Assembly (NCBI GenBank): GCA_020073185.1
Contig: JAIQFT010000016.1
Span: forward strand, 20,831 to 84,830
Source of the DNA: Terriglobia bacterium
Lineage (GTDB): Bacteria; Acidobacteriota; Terriglobia; Terriglobales; Acidobacteriaceae
DNA: 64,000 nt
Reading direction: 5' to 3'
The notes beneath the pieces were generated by a model. That model made no database searches and was not told the origin of the DNA. It worked only from the letters and a program-made list of their open reading frames with translations. The first letter of the stretch is position 1, and each line of letters begins with the position of its first letter. A program made the position numbers and the translations under genes. Positions 57,725-64,000 of this stretch are shown here, piece after piece.

Positions 57725-58266
57725 ATGGATTTTCCTTTCATGCGCGCCTATCTCTCAGGACCCATCGAATACTCGCCTGATCGCGGCAAAGGCTGGCGCG
57801 AGCAAATCACGCCGTTTCTCCGCGCTCTCGGGCATGAGGTCTACGATCCCGCCGCTGACGAGAAGAAGAACCTCACTGACGAAGAGGTCCTGGAATTCCG
57901 CAACTGGAAGACGGCCGACCTGGCGCGTTTTCAGGCCACCATGCGCAAGATCATCATCTGGGACCTGGATTGGATCCAGACCCGCTGCGACTACGTCATC
58001 TGCTACTGGACGCGGCTGCCGCACGCGGCGCCGGCACCCAGGGCGAGCTTACCTTCGCGTATCGCTGCGGCATCCCTGCGTATCTCGTGCTCGGCATGCC
58101 GGTGCGCGTGGTCAGCGGCTGGATTTTGGGTTGCGCCGGCAAGGTCTTTGACAACTTCGGGGAATTGCAGTCGTTCCTGACCCGCACCTACTCGCAGCGC
58201 TACGCCGTCAACATCGCCAAGGAGGTGCAGGCCATCGCGGCGCGGCGCCTGCCGATCGCGGATTGA
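57725..58266 (+). pseudogene. nucleoside 2-deoxyribosyltransferase-like protein, frameshifted
   Basis: From ATG 57725 (or 57740) the frame encodes FMRAYLSGPIEYSPDRGKGW through IIIWDLDWIQTRCDYVICYW, then loses sense. From about 58012 the next frame continues AAARGAGTQGELTFAYRCG, IPAYLVLGMPVRVVSGWI and on to 58266. Adding one G at the GG of 58008-58009 restores a single frame of about 181 codons with WDAAAARGAGTQGEL across the joint. SGPIEYS, the CDYVICYWD strand and GTQGEL fit the deoxyribosyltransferase/DUF4406 fold, which handles nucleosides. A true one-base deletion or a sequencing error would look the same. Confidence 0.75.
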
Positions 58267-58300
58267 TGCTGAGTTGTGAGTAAGATTCGAGGTCTGAGTG

Positions 58301-58386
58301 CGCGTCGATAGTCGTTCGTCGTTCGCAACTTCTGGGGATTCACCGTGGATCTTTGCCAGACGTGACCAACGACTAACGGCCAACGA
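58301..58386. repeat. inverted stutter repeat (AGTCGTTCGTCGTT / CAACGACTAACGG type)
   Basis: GATAGTCGTTCGTCGTTCGC on the left and GACCAACGACTAACGGCC on the right are reverse complements of one phrase. The same words occur at 261-322, 58 kb away. Confidence 0.7.
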
Positions 58387-58436
58387 TGGTGTTGGACCAA
58401 GGACGCTGGGTTTTTTGCTGAGAGCTGATAGCTTCC

Positions 58437-59033
58437 ATGAATTTCGCCAAGGGCAGTCTGGGCTGGATTGAAGTGGTTTGCGGGCCGATGTTCAGCGGCA
58501 AGAGCGAGGAACTGATCCGCCGCCTGCGCCGCGCCGAGATCGCGCGCCAGCGCGTGCAGATTTTCAAGCCCGCGTTCGACGACCGCTATTCTAACGACCA
58601 CATCGTCTCCCACAGCGAGCTGAAAATCCGCTCCGTGCCGGTGAAAGACGCTGCCCAGCTTGAATCCCGTCTCGACCTGCGCACCGAGGTCATCGGCATT
58701 GACGAAGCGCAATTCCTCGGCGCCGAACTGGTGGAGGTCGTCGTCCGCCTCGCCGACATGGGCAAGCGCATCGTCATCGCCGGCCTCGACACCGACTACC
58801 TCGGCCGCCCCTTCCACCCCATGCCCGAGCTGCTCGCCGTCGCCGATGAGATCACCAAGACCCTCGCCATCTGCATGCAGTGCGGCAATCCCGCCAAGCA
58901 TACCCAGCGGCTGGTCGCCAGCGAAGATCTGATCGTGGTGGGTGCGGCCGGCATGTACGAAGCCCGCTGCCGCCGCTGCTTCGAACCCAATCTCGCCAGG
59001 CAGGAAGTCGAGCGCGCCGCGGCAAAGGCCTGA
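58437..59033 (+). CDS. tdk: thymidine kinase (type II)
   Basis: A 198-residue salvage kinase that phosphorylates thymidine to dTMP. P-loop [14 protein letters not shown] (about residues 16-29), catalytic Glu in [11 protein letters not shown], lasso-domain zinc ligands CMQCGNPA and CRRCFE, and YEARCRRC near the end. Length is normal. Lies next to the deoxyribosyltransferase-like gene, so both act on deoxynucleosides. Confidence 0.93.
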   Translation: MNFAKGSLGWIEVVCGPMFSGKSEELIRRLRRAEIARQRVQIFKPAFDDRYSNDHIVSHSELKIRSVPVKDAAQLESRLDLRTEVIGIDEAQFLGAELVEVVVRLADMGKRIVIAGLDTDYLGRPFHPMPELLAVADEITKTLAICMQCGNPAKHTQRLVASEDLIVVGAAGMYEARCRRCFEPNLARQEVERAAAKA

Positions 59034-59041
59034 ATATCTGC

Positions 59042-59410
59042 TTACGGAATCGTGCCCAGAGTCTGGAGAATGGTCTCGAGGTGCCCCACGCTTCTGTAGT
59101 CGGTGTCGTTCTCGGTGATGAATTCGATCCCGTACGTGTAGCCAGAACGGTTGCGGACAAATCCCCTGACCCTGATGGGCTGCCCAGCATAGGGAGGCGT
59201 GAACTCAACCGCGACTTGCTCGTGGAGAGACACTTCAATTCCGGCAAAGACCGCCATCCCACCGAAATTTAGTTCTTTGCCGCGACCGTGCGCGATGGCA
59301 ACTTTTGTTGGTCGCTGCGCGATCAGCCGAACCGGCACATCGATTTTGTAACGCGGCCATCGGCGGATGGTCGCAAAACCGTCTTGAGGAAAGACGACTT
59401 GGATGCCCAT
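59042..59410 (-). CDS. PilZ-domain protein
   Basis: A 122-residue protein. The RxxxR element appears as IRRWPRYKIDVPVRL (about residues 15-29), then KELNFGGMAVFAGI in place of D/NxSxxGxxl and a final YGIEFI strand. The second motif is weakened, as in the PilZ gene at 13559, so c-di-GMP binding is plausible rather than certain. It converges on tdk with an 8-base gap. Confidence 0.78.
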   Translation of the reverse strand: MGIQVVFPQDGFATIRRWPRYKIDVPVRLIAQRPTKVAIAHGRGKELNFGGMAVFAGIEVSLHEQVAVEFTPPYAGQPIRVRGFVRNRSGYTYGIEFITENDTDYRSVGHLETILQTLGTIP

Positions 59411-59491
59411 ACTGGTCGCTACAGTCTACGCCTTCCGAGCAGCACGGGAAGGTTACCGAAGTGGTGAGACCGCTGGATCCATCCCGCCTTG

Positions 59492-60106
59492 TCACTCCCA
59501 TCCCTCCCGCCAGCTCCGATAACACCTCCACCCGAACCAGAACACCGTGCCCATCATCCCCGCCCAGGCGAGCTTGAACACCGCGGCGGCGATGCGCGTG
59601 TCGTACTGCAGCACCCCGAAGCGCGAGAACAGGTTGTACCAGTCGTGCATGGAGGGGTCGGGCATCTCGTCGCCGCTGAACGATCCGCCGCCGATGGCGA
59701 TGTAGGTGAGCGCCCGCGCCCTCGCGTCGCCCATGTACTTGGCGACGTAGAGCAGGTTTTCGAACACGATCAGCAGAAACAGCGCGTAGCCCACAGCCTG
59801 CCGCCGCACATGAAACGCCAGCGCCAGCAGCAGCGGCACCAGCAGTTGCAGGATGGTCCCGCCGGCCACGCCCAGGAATTCGCCAAAGTGCCCGAACAGG
59901 GCGTGTCCGCCTTCGTGCACCACCGCGTTGCCGGAGTCGAGGAAGAGGAAGTCGCCGCCTTCCTTGCCTATCGCGTACCACAGAAAGAAGACGAAGAAGA
60001 GCATCCATCCGATGGCTTCCACCTTCGACAGCGTCAGCCATTCCGCCTGCCACACCTGGCGCAGGTAGTCGCAAAAATCGCGGAACCACTCGATGACTTG
60101 GCGCAT
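59492..60106 (-). CDS. membrane protein with HEGGH motif (possible intramembrane metallopeptidase)
   Basis: A 204-residue protein with about four helices. In the first third, VVHEGGHALFGHFGEFLG places an HExxH zinc motif (HEGGH, about residues 65-69) beside a hydrophobic segment, as in M50-type site-2-protease relatives. Next comes GGTILQLLVPLLLALAFHV. No NPDG-like motif is seen, so a classic site-2 protease is unlikely and activity is unproven. No partner is evident. It may share a transcript with the uncertain frame upstream. Confidence 0.65.
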   Translation of the reverse strand: MRQVIEWFRDFCDYLRQVWQAEWLTLSKVEAIGWMLFFVFFLWYAIGKEGGDFLFLDSGNAVVHEGGHALFGHFGEFLGVAGGTILQLLVPLLLALAFHVRRQAVGYALFLLIVFENLLYVAKYMGDARARALTYIAIGGGSFSGDEMPDPSMHDWYNLFSRFGVLQYDTRIAAAVFKLAWAGMMGTVFWFGWRCYRSWREGWE

Positions 60107-60410
60107 GGAAGATTGGCGGAGATTTTAGAACAGTTTCGGCTTCGGTTGGGAGTTGGAGGTGACGGGCGGGTAGTCCGTGGCCGGTAGTCGGTAGTCCGGT
60201 GTTGGGGCGAACGCATGTGGTGTCTGCCTCGATTGCGCTGCCCTCGTCGGCGCAGGCGTTGATGGTGAAGGTGGGCGCAGATGGTTGTTCAGTGTCTTCC
60301 TCGGGGCATTGCAATTGTTCGAGCATCGCCTGCAGCATGGATTTCTGGTCGGCGAGGTCGTCGGTGCCGGTGAGCTCCTGAGTTTCCTGCTGCAGGCGCT
60401 TGAGGGTCAT
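60107..60410 (-). other. uncertain short reading frame at the edge of repeat copy 2
   Basis: An ATG at the very end of the 315-bp repeat opens MTLKRLQQETQELTGTDD and DQKSMLQAMLEQLQCPEED, a convincing helical, Glu/Gln-rich stretch of about 45 codons. After that the residues become random and include a stutter repeat (GTAGTCCGTGGCCGGTAGTC, 60169-60188). It may be the start of a gene cut off by rearrangement. The stop lies far inside the neighbouring gene, so no full CDS is claimed. Confidence 0.35.
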
Positions 60411-60721
60411 ATACCCCTCTGGGGGTGTGTGAGTAGTGGAATCAATTGTTTAGCCACGGTATACCGTCGAAAACTCACGGTTACCGTTGGGAGCTAGTGG
60501 TCAGTGGCTGGTGGCCAGTGACGAGTAAATGTGGTAGCGACCGGGGGGAGGAAGCAGCGTTATGGAAGAGTCGGAGATGATATGGCCCCTATTCCTAGCT
60601 TAGCAAGTTGGAGGCGTAAACCCGCCACATACGGCGGCGATATATTTGATTGATTTTCAGCGGGTTAGGGGGAAATCTAGGTTTTGGGGGGTTGACAAGA
60701 AGGGCGGCGGATCGCTGCGGG
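60408..60721. repeat. 315-bp dispersed repeat, copy 2 (head of R-M island 2)
   Basis: Same order of blocks as 3794-4108: CATATACCCC..GGGTGTGTGAGTAG, ACGGTATACCGTCGAAAACT, GTGGCTGGTGGCCAGTG, TAAACCCGCCACATA, GGTTTTGGGGGGTTGACAAG. On the minus strand both copies end in GTATATG, where the ATG opens a minus-strand frame. No coding signal inside. Confidence 0.9.
60456..60487. promoter_or_regulatory. paired operator-like palindromes in repeat copy 2
   Basis: ACGGTATACCGT (60456-60467) identical to copy 1, then ACGGTTACCGT (60477-60487), arms ACGGT/ACCGT around T. Spacing again about 20.5 bp centre to centre. Both arms survive while surrounding bases have changed, which argues for function. Confidence 0.5.
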
Positions 60722-61076
60722 AGGGTGCAGCAGCAGGCGGCGAACAGCCCAGCCAAGGAAAACTGCCTTGTGTGGGGCACGGGACGACCGCAATGCCTAT
60801 GGACACGAGGTTGTTGGAATGATAGCGGCGCAGGTGCCGGGCTAAGTCAATCCCACTGGCATTACAAGCGTCGGGAAAACACTAGTATCGGCAAATGGCA
60901 CCCGTTGCGTTAGACCGAATTAGACCGAATTAGGAAGTTCCCGGATGGGATCATCGCACGTCAACCCGAACCAGTTTCTGCATTGCATATTCGCCGTCTA
61001 TTCGCCTATGCTGATGCTCGCAGAAGATATCCGCAACAGGTAGGAGTTTTGCACACAAGTAGCAGTTGCGGCGGCC
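60722..61076. other. 355-base leader region of the second methylase
   Basis: No protein-like frame is convincing. It holds a direct repeat: TTAGACCGAA at 60910-60919 and 60920-60929, followed by TTAGGAAG. This could be an operator. TAGGAG at 61041-61046 is a possible ribosome site, but it lies over 30 bases before the TTG start. Confidence 0.4.
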
Positions 61077-62111
61077 TTGGCGATACGTTTAGATGGAGAG
61101 GATTCGTTTCTGCAACCGAATGCGATCTATCGTGGTGACGCTCGCGAACTCCTCCCACGAGTCGAGCCTAACAGCATTGCGTGCAGCATCTGGTCACCTC
61201 CCTATTTTGTCGGCAAGTCATATGAGGAATACCTTACGACGTATCGCGAGTGGCGCGACTTGCTGGAGGAAGTCGTTGGGCTGCATTTTCCGATCATTCG
61301 ACCCGGCGGATTCGTGGTCATCAACATCGCCGATATCCTCTGCTTCGCCGATTCTGGAATGCCACGAATTCAAGCTGAGACCGTCAACCAGCGGCGATCG
61401 CCCGTCACACGAGAGGACGTATTGAAGGCAAGAGCTAGGTTTCCGAACTACAACCGCGATCAACTGGCAACCTTACTCGGCTGCAGCGAGCAAACGATTG
61501 ATCGTCGGTTGAACGGCAACAACATTCGGGGTGGAAAGTATGCGACTCAAACCCGAGTGAAGCTTGTCGCACCCGCGGTCGAAAGGTGGGCGCGGCGCGC
61601 GGGTTTCTACGTATACGACCGTCGTGTGTGGGTCAAAGACCCGTGCTGGAAGAATTCCGAGTGGCACAGCTCCTCATACCGTGCGGTGGATGAATTTGAA
61701 TACATATATTTCTTGTGGAAACCCGGAGCCACGACTGTGGACCGGAGCCGCCTCAGTCCTGGTGAATGGGCAAAATGGGGCTCCCGTGCTGCATGGTACA
61801 TTCCGTCGGTCCGAGCAAATGACGATCACGAGGCTAAGTTTCCGCTAGAACTGCCGCGTCGCATCATTCGAATGCTCACTGCACCTGGAGACATAGTTTT
61901 GGATTGCTTCGTCGGAAGTGGGACCACGGCAGTTGCTGCGATCGAAACGCGAAGACGATTCATCGGGATCGACAAGGTCGAGCGGTATGTCGAAATGGCC
62001 AGATACGCAGCTATTCAGTCCACTGAAATGCCACTGGAGGGTCAAGTCGAATATCCTGAACCCTCCAAGCTGCCATTTGCTGCAGCAGCGCAAAGCTTAC
62101 CCGAACCCTAA
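61077..62111 (+). CDS. beta-class DNA methyltransferase, probably N4-cytosine
   Basis: A 344-residue methylase with TTG start; the only other in-frame options are further inside. Motif IV comes first (CSIWSPPYFVGKSYEEY, about residues 36-52), then a recognition region with an HTH-like part (RDQLATLLGCSEQTIDRRL), and motif I last (DIVLDCFVGSGTTAVAA, about 290). That order defines class beta; SPPY is typical of m4C enzymes, though some make m6A. It converges on the SfiI-like gene and overlaps it by 101 bases. It would protect the target of that enzyme. It is less GC-rich than its surroundings. Confidence 0.88.
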   Translation: MAIRLDGEDSFLQPNAIYRGDARELLPRVEPNSIACSIWSPPYFVGKSYEEYLTTYREWRDLLEEVVGLHFPIIRPGGFVVINIADILCFADSGMPRIQAETVNQRRSPVTREDVLKARARFPNYNRDQLATLLGCSEQTIDRRLNGNNIRGGKYATQTRVKLVAPAVERWARRAGFYVYDRRVWVKDPCWKNSEWHSSSYRAVDEFEYIYFLWKPGATTVDRSRLSPGEWAKWGSRAAWYIPSVRANDDHEAKFPLELPRRIIRMLTAPGDIVLDCFVGSGTTAVAAIETRRRFIGIDKVERYVEMARYAAIQSTEMPLEGQVEYPEPSKLPFAAAAQSLPEP

Positions 62112-62790
62112 AGTCCTCGCCGAGCGTTGGAGCGTCCCGTCCAGCCATCCAGAACGTCTGCTGAGCCGTCGGATTGTAGCGCGCTTGCAGCATTCCGCTT
62201 GGAATGCACGCCGCTCGAATCCTGTTCAACGCCCTTATTCCATTTACTTCTGAATACACGAACTTAACGATGATAGTTGTCGTCAGCATATCGCCTGTGG
62301 GATGCGGTACGGTCGTGGGGAGCATACCCGGAACGTCGACGGCGACACCGGCCCTAATGTGTCGGATACGCATTGACGTTTGCGACACCTGAAGCGTGGC
62401 GCTGTTTGCATCTCGCTCTGCTTTTGAATCGACGAACAGAGCTTGCCTTATCGCGTAATCTTCGTGAAAGACGTAGCGGGCTCGTTTGTAATCGACCTTG
62501 CCGAAAAGCCGAACAGGGTTCTTGGACACACCGAGCGTTTCCAGTGCTTCTTGCAGGACGTCTTCAGCAATGTCGGCTGGATCGTCTGGCTCCGCGGCAA
62601 AAATGAGTTGCGCCTCGGCTGAGAACGAGAGTAAGTATCCTCCGGCAGAGCCGGAGGCTTTACGGGTCGCGGGCCCCTCAAAGGGGCCTGATCGCGACCC
62701 AAAGTCAAAACCGCTCGCTCCAGGCAGTACGGGTGAAAGCTGTGCGCTTGCAAAACCGCCACGCACAGCCGGGGGAACTCCTAGTTGCAT
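62011..62790 (-). CDS. SfiI-family type II restriction endonuclease, N-terminus abnormal
   Basis: The part from about 62640 down to 62011 reads like SfiI: LFGKVDYKRARYVF, ALFVDSKAERDANSATLQVS, ARYNPTAQQTFWMAG then LGEDFRVRVSF and AWRVQDI. SfiI cuts GGCCNNNNNGGCC as a tetramer; its active site (Asp, Asp, Lys) fits VDYK and VDSK here. Upstream of 62640 the frame runs through two hairpins and codes for Gly/Ser/Pro-rich residues unlike any SfiI start. ATG 62790 (259 residues) is the nearest upstream start, against 269 in SfiI. Either the 5' end was replaced by a repeat and the gene is dead, or translation begins unusually. Confidence 0.75.
   Translation of the reverse strand: MQLGVPPAVRGGFASAQLSPVLPGASGFDFGSRSGPFEGPATRKASGSAGGYLLSFSAEAQLIFAAEPDDPADIAEDVLQEALETLGVSKNPVRLFGKVDYKRARYVFHEDYAIRQALFVDSKAERDANSATLQVSQTSMRIRHIRAGVAVDVPGMLPTTVPHPTGDMLTTTIIVKFVYSEVNGIRALNRIRAACIPSGMLQARYNPTAQQTFWMAGRDAPTLGEDFRVRVSFALLQQMAAWRVQDIRLDPPVAFQWTE
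62639..62700. repeat. two strong hairpins at the right edge of island 2
   Basis: CCTCCGGC-AGA-GCCGGAGG (62639-62657). Then nested arms: GGGTCGCG (62664-62671) with CGCGACCC (62693-62700), and inside GGCCCCT (62672-62678) with AGGGGCC (62682-62688). They interrupt the start of the SfiI-like gene and may be a dispersed palindromic element inserted there. Confidence 0.8.
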
Positions 62791-63157
62791 TAGCCTTCGC
62801 GTTGCCGCCGACGGGGTCACGGGTTTTTTTGAGCGCGCCCGCGAGCACGCCCGCAAGTTGGACCGCGGCCTCGCGCTTCCGCCGGAGATCACGGTTTCTT
62901 TTGCCAACGCCGCCGACATGATGCGCGTGCTGTCCACCCAGAGGGTCCGCCTGCTGCGGGCGGCGCGGCAGAAACCGTCGCCCGTATCCGATCTTGCGCT
63001 GCGCTTGCGGCGGGATGCGCGCGCCGTCAGCCGCGACGTGGAGTTGCTGGAACAGTTTGGGTTGGTGCGAACGCGGTACGAGAAAAATCCCGGGCACGGG
63101 AAGCGCCGGATCGTGGAATCGCGCGCCGCGAGATATCAACTGGTGGCGGCGATTTAG
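62789..63157 (+). CDS. HVO_A0114-type winged-helix DNA-binding protein, start in doubt
   Basis: The frame encodes GFFERAREHARKLDRGLALP, PPEITVSFANAADMMRVLST, then a winged helix with LALRLRRDARAVSRDVELLE and QFGLVRTRYE. This is the pattern of HVO_A0114-like regulators, often antitoxins. Full-length members begin about where an ATT codon (62789) stands; no ATG, GTG or TTG is in frame nearby. ATT may be a rare start or a mutated ATG. The usual toxin partner upstream is missing, replaced by hairpins, so this looks like a broken module at the island edge. Confidence 0.6.
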   Translation: MSLRVAADGVTGFFERAREHARKLDRGLALPPEITVSFANAADMMRVLSTQRVRLLRAARQKPSPVSDLALRLRRDARAVSRDVELLEQFGLVRTRYEKNPGHGKRRIVESRAARYQLVAAI

Positions 63158-64000
63158 AGCGATGCCACGACGGAACCAGGGCTGAGGTGGGAGCGTGAGA
63201 ACCTCAGTCGTGCCTACGGCACTGTTAGATTTTTCCCACTTTCCCCCGCCGCTGAAGCGGCGAGCTACCTTCAATCGCCCCGATGGGGCTGCGAGGTCCC
63301 AGGTACTTGCCACCCTGAAGCCCGTTTCATAGCGAGCACCCGTGTTCGTCGAACTGAGGCCCGGCGCTTCCAGCCGTGCCGTCCCTACTACGGGACTCGG
63401 AAATCTTCAATTGCAAGCTTTCCCAGGACTGCCGTCCTGGGCTACCAGCGTATCGTCCCTGCGGGACTCGGGAGGAGTTTTTGGCGGGAGCTTCCCCGGG
63501 ACTCGCGCCCCCGGGCTATGAACTGGCGTCGCTTCGCGACTCGGCGCAGCGTCACCGGTACCTCCGCGGCTAAAAACCGAGATCCTTTTTGTGCCCTTTG
63601 CCGCACGGCTAAAGAGGCTGCGGAGAAGGTAGAAAAGCAGATTCCTCGCCGCGCCTTCCTCGCTCCGCTCAGTCGGCGCGGCTCGGAATGACAACAACTT
63701 AGGACGCGGTTGCGGCACGACTGAAGTCGTGCCCTGACGCAGGATCGAGTTGTTGAGCGCGCGGCGCCCCCAACACGCGGGCGAGTTGCTCGCGCCACAT
63801 CTACACACACGCGGGGACCGTGTGCCAGACAGCTTGTGCCACACAAATGCCGCGACTCGCAACTAGAGCGGTTCCCGAGTAGATATACCCGCGAATGAGT
63901 GTTTGGACGTAAGCTGCTGGTGCTGGCGGTCTCTGCGAATACAGCTGATGGCACGAGCCTTTTCCGACGATCTGCGGCGGAGGATTTTGGTGGCGTACGC
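63158..64000. repeat. palindrome-rich, apparently non-coding region
   Basis: About 840 bases of dispersed repeats. Examples: GCCGCTGAAGCGGCGAGCTA; CCCAGGACTGCCGTCCTGGG (63422-63441); CCCCGGGACTCGCGCCCCCG (63495-63514); the inverted CAGATTCCTCGCC...GGAATGACAAC pair (63638-63693); GCACGACTGAAGTCGTGC (63715-63732). Short open frames here are made of these repeats and have no family look. No RNA gene is recognised. Confidence 0.6.

Noticed and set aside
59235..60410. 391-codon minus-strand frame spanning the PilZ and HEGGH genes
   Set aside because: Its central part is an out-of-frame reading of the HEGGH protein. Only the first ~45 codons look protein-like, and those are listed separately as uncertain.
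63376..63954. Short frames on both strands near the right end
   Set aside because: They are built from palindromic repeats and show no family resemblance or ribosome site.

Overview
The window is 64 kb of GC-rich bacterial chromosome. Cell-envelope genes (SecDF/YajC, TonB-ExbBD, three RND pumps, lytic transglycosylase) show a Gram-negative. The mix of families, namely tandem ArsA-like ATPases, an MXAN_5187-type protein, many TPR/PilZ proteins, and intergenic spaces filled with short stuttering phrases and palindromes, suggests an Acidobacteriota (Terriglobia-like) soil organism. That placement is an inference; no rRNA gene is present to confirm it.

Layout. 0-3.6 kb: aldehyde dehydrogenase of the PaaZ/BoxD type, BON-domain protein, PanE. 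3.6-6.2 kb: a small restriction-modification (R-M) island (Dam-class methylase, HNH nuclease, XRE controller), bracketed by a duplicated 3' end of an arsA-like gene and headed by a ~315-bp dispersed repeat. 6.2-9.0 kb: a four-gene minus-strand operon with two ArsA/Get3-like ATPases and two small paralogous proteins. 9-14 kb: an anchored unknown, CstA, a MacB-like permease, PilZ. 14.2-17.6 kb: a three-gene envelope operon (SLT transglycosylase, FlgO/CsgG-like protein, membrane protein) that looks less GC-rich. 17.6-29.5 kb: two RND efflux operons, one AcrAB-like and one MdtABC-like. 29.7-46.4 kb: mostly housekeeping genes (spermidine-synthase-like membrane protein, AcpS, citrate synthase, response regulator, PurH, large TPR protein, dGTPase, Tgt). 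46.5-53.8 kb: YajC-SecD-SecF, then TonB-ExbB-ExbD-ExbD and a TPR lipoprotein. 54-60 kb: methyltransferase, AccC/biotin carrier, a frameshifted deoxyribosyltransferase-like gene, thymidine kinase, PilZ, membrane HEGGH protein. 60.4-62.8 kb: a second copy of the 315-bp repeat, followed by a second R-M unit: a beta-class (SPPY) methylase and a SfiI-family restriction enzyme. The last ~850 bases are palindrome-rich and without a convincing gene.

Main observations. (1) Two unrelated R-M units, ~56 kb apart, sit in the same orientation behind the same repeat with the same plan (M forward, R convergent), as if the repeat marks a cassette-exchange site. (2) Island 1 is flanked by direct copies of the 3' end of arsA, which looks like a target duplication. 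(3) The two ArsA-like ATPases carry complementary non-standard active-site motifs: the switch-I Asp is Asn in one, and the switch-II DTAPT motif is degenerate in the other. This suggests an obligate heterodimer served by two small sister proteins. (4) An intergenic-type inverted repeat is embedded in frame inside tgt. (5) secD lacks an internal membrane segment and changes frame, and a second gene (near 58.0 kb) has a one-base frameshift. All calls come from reading the sequence and from family knowledge; no searches were run.
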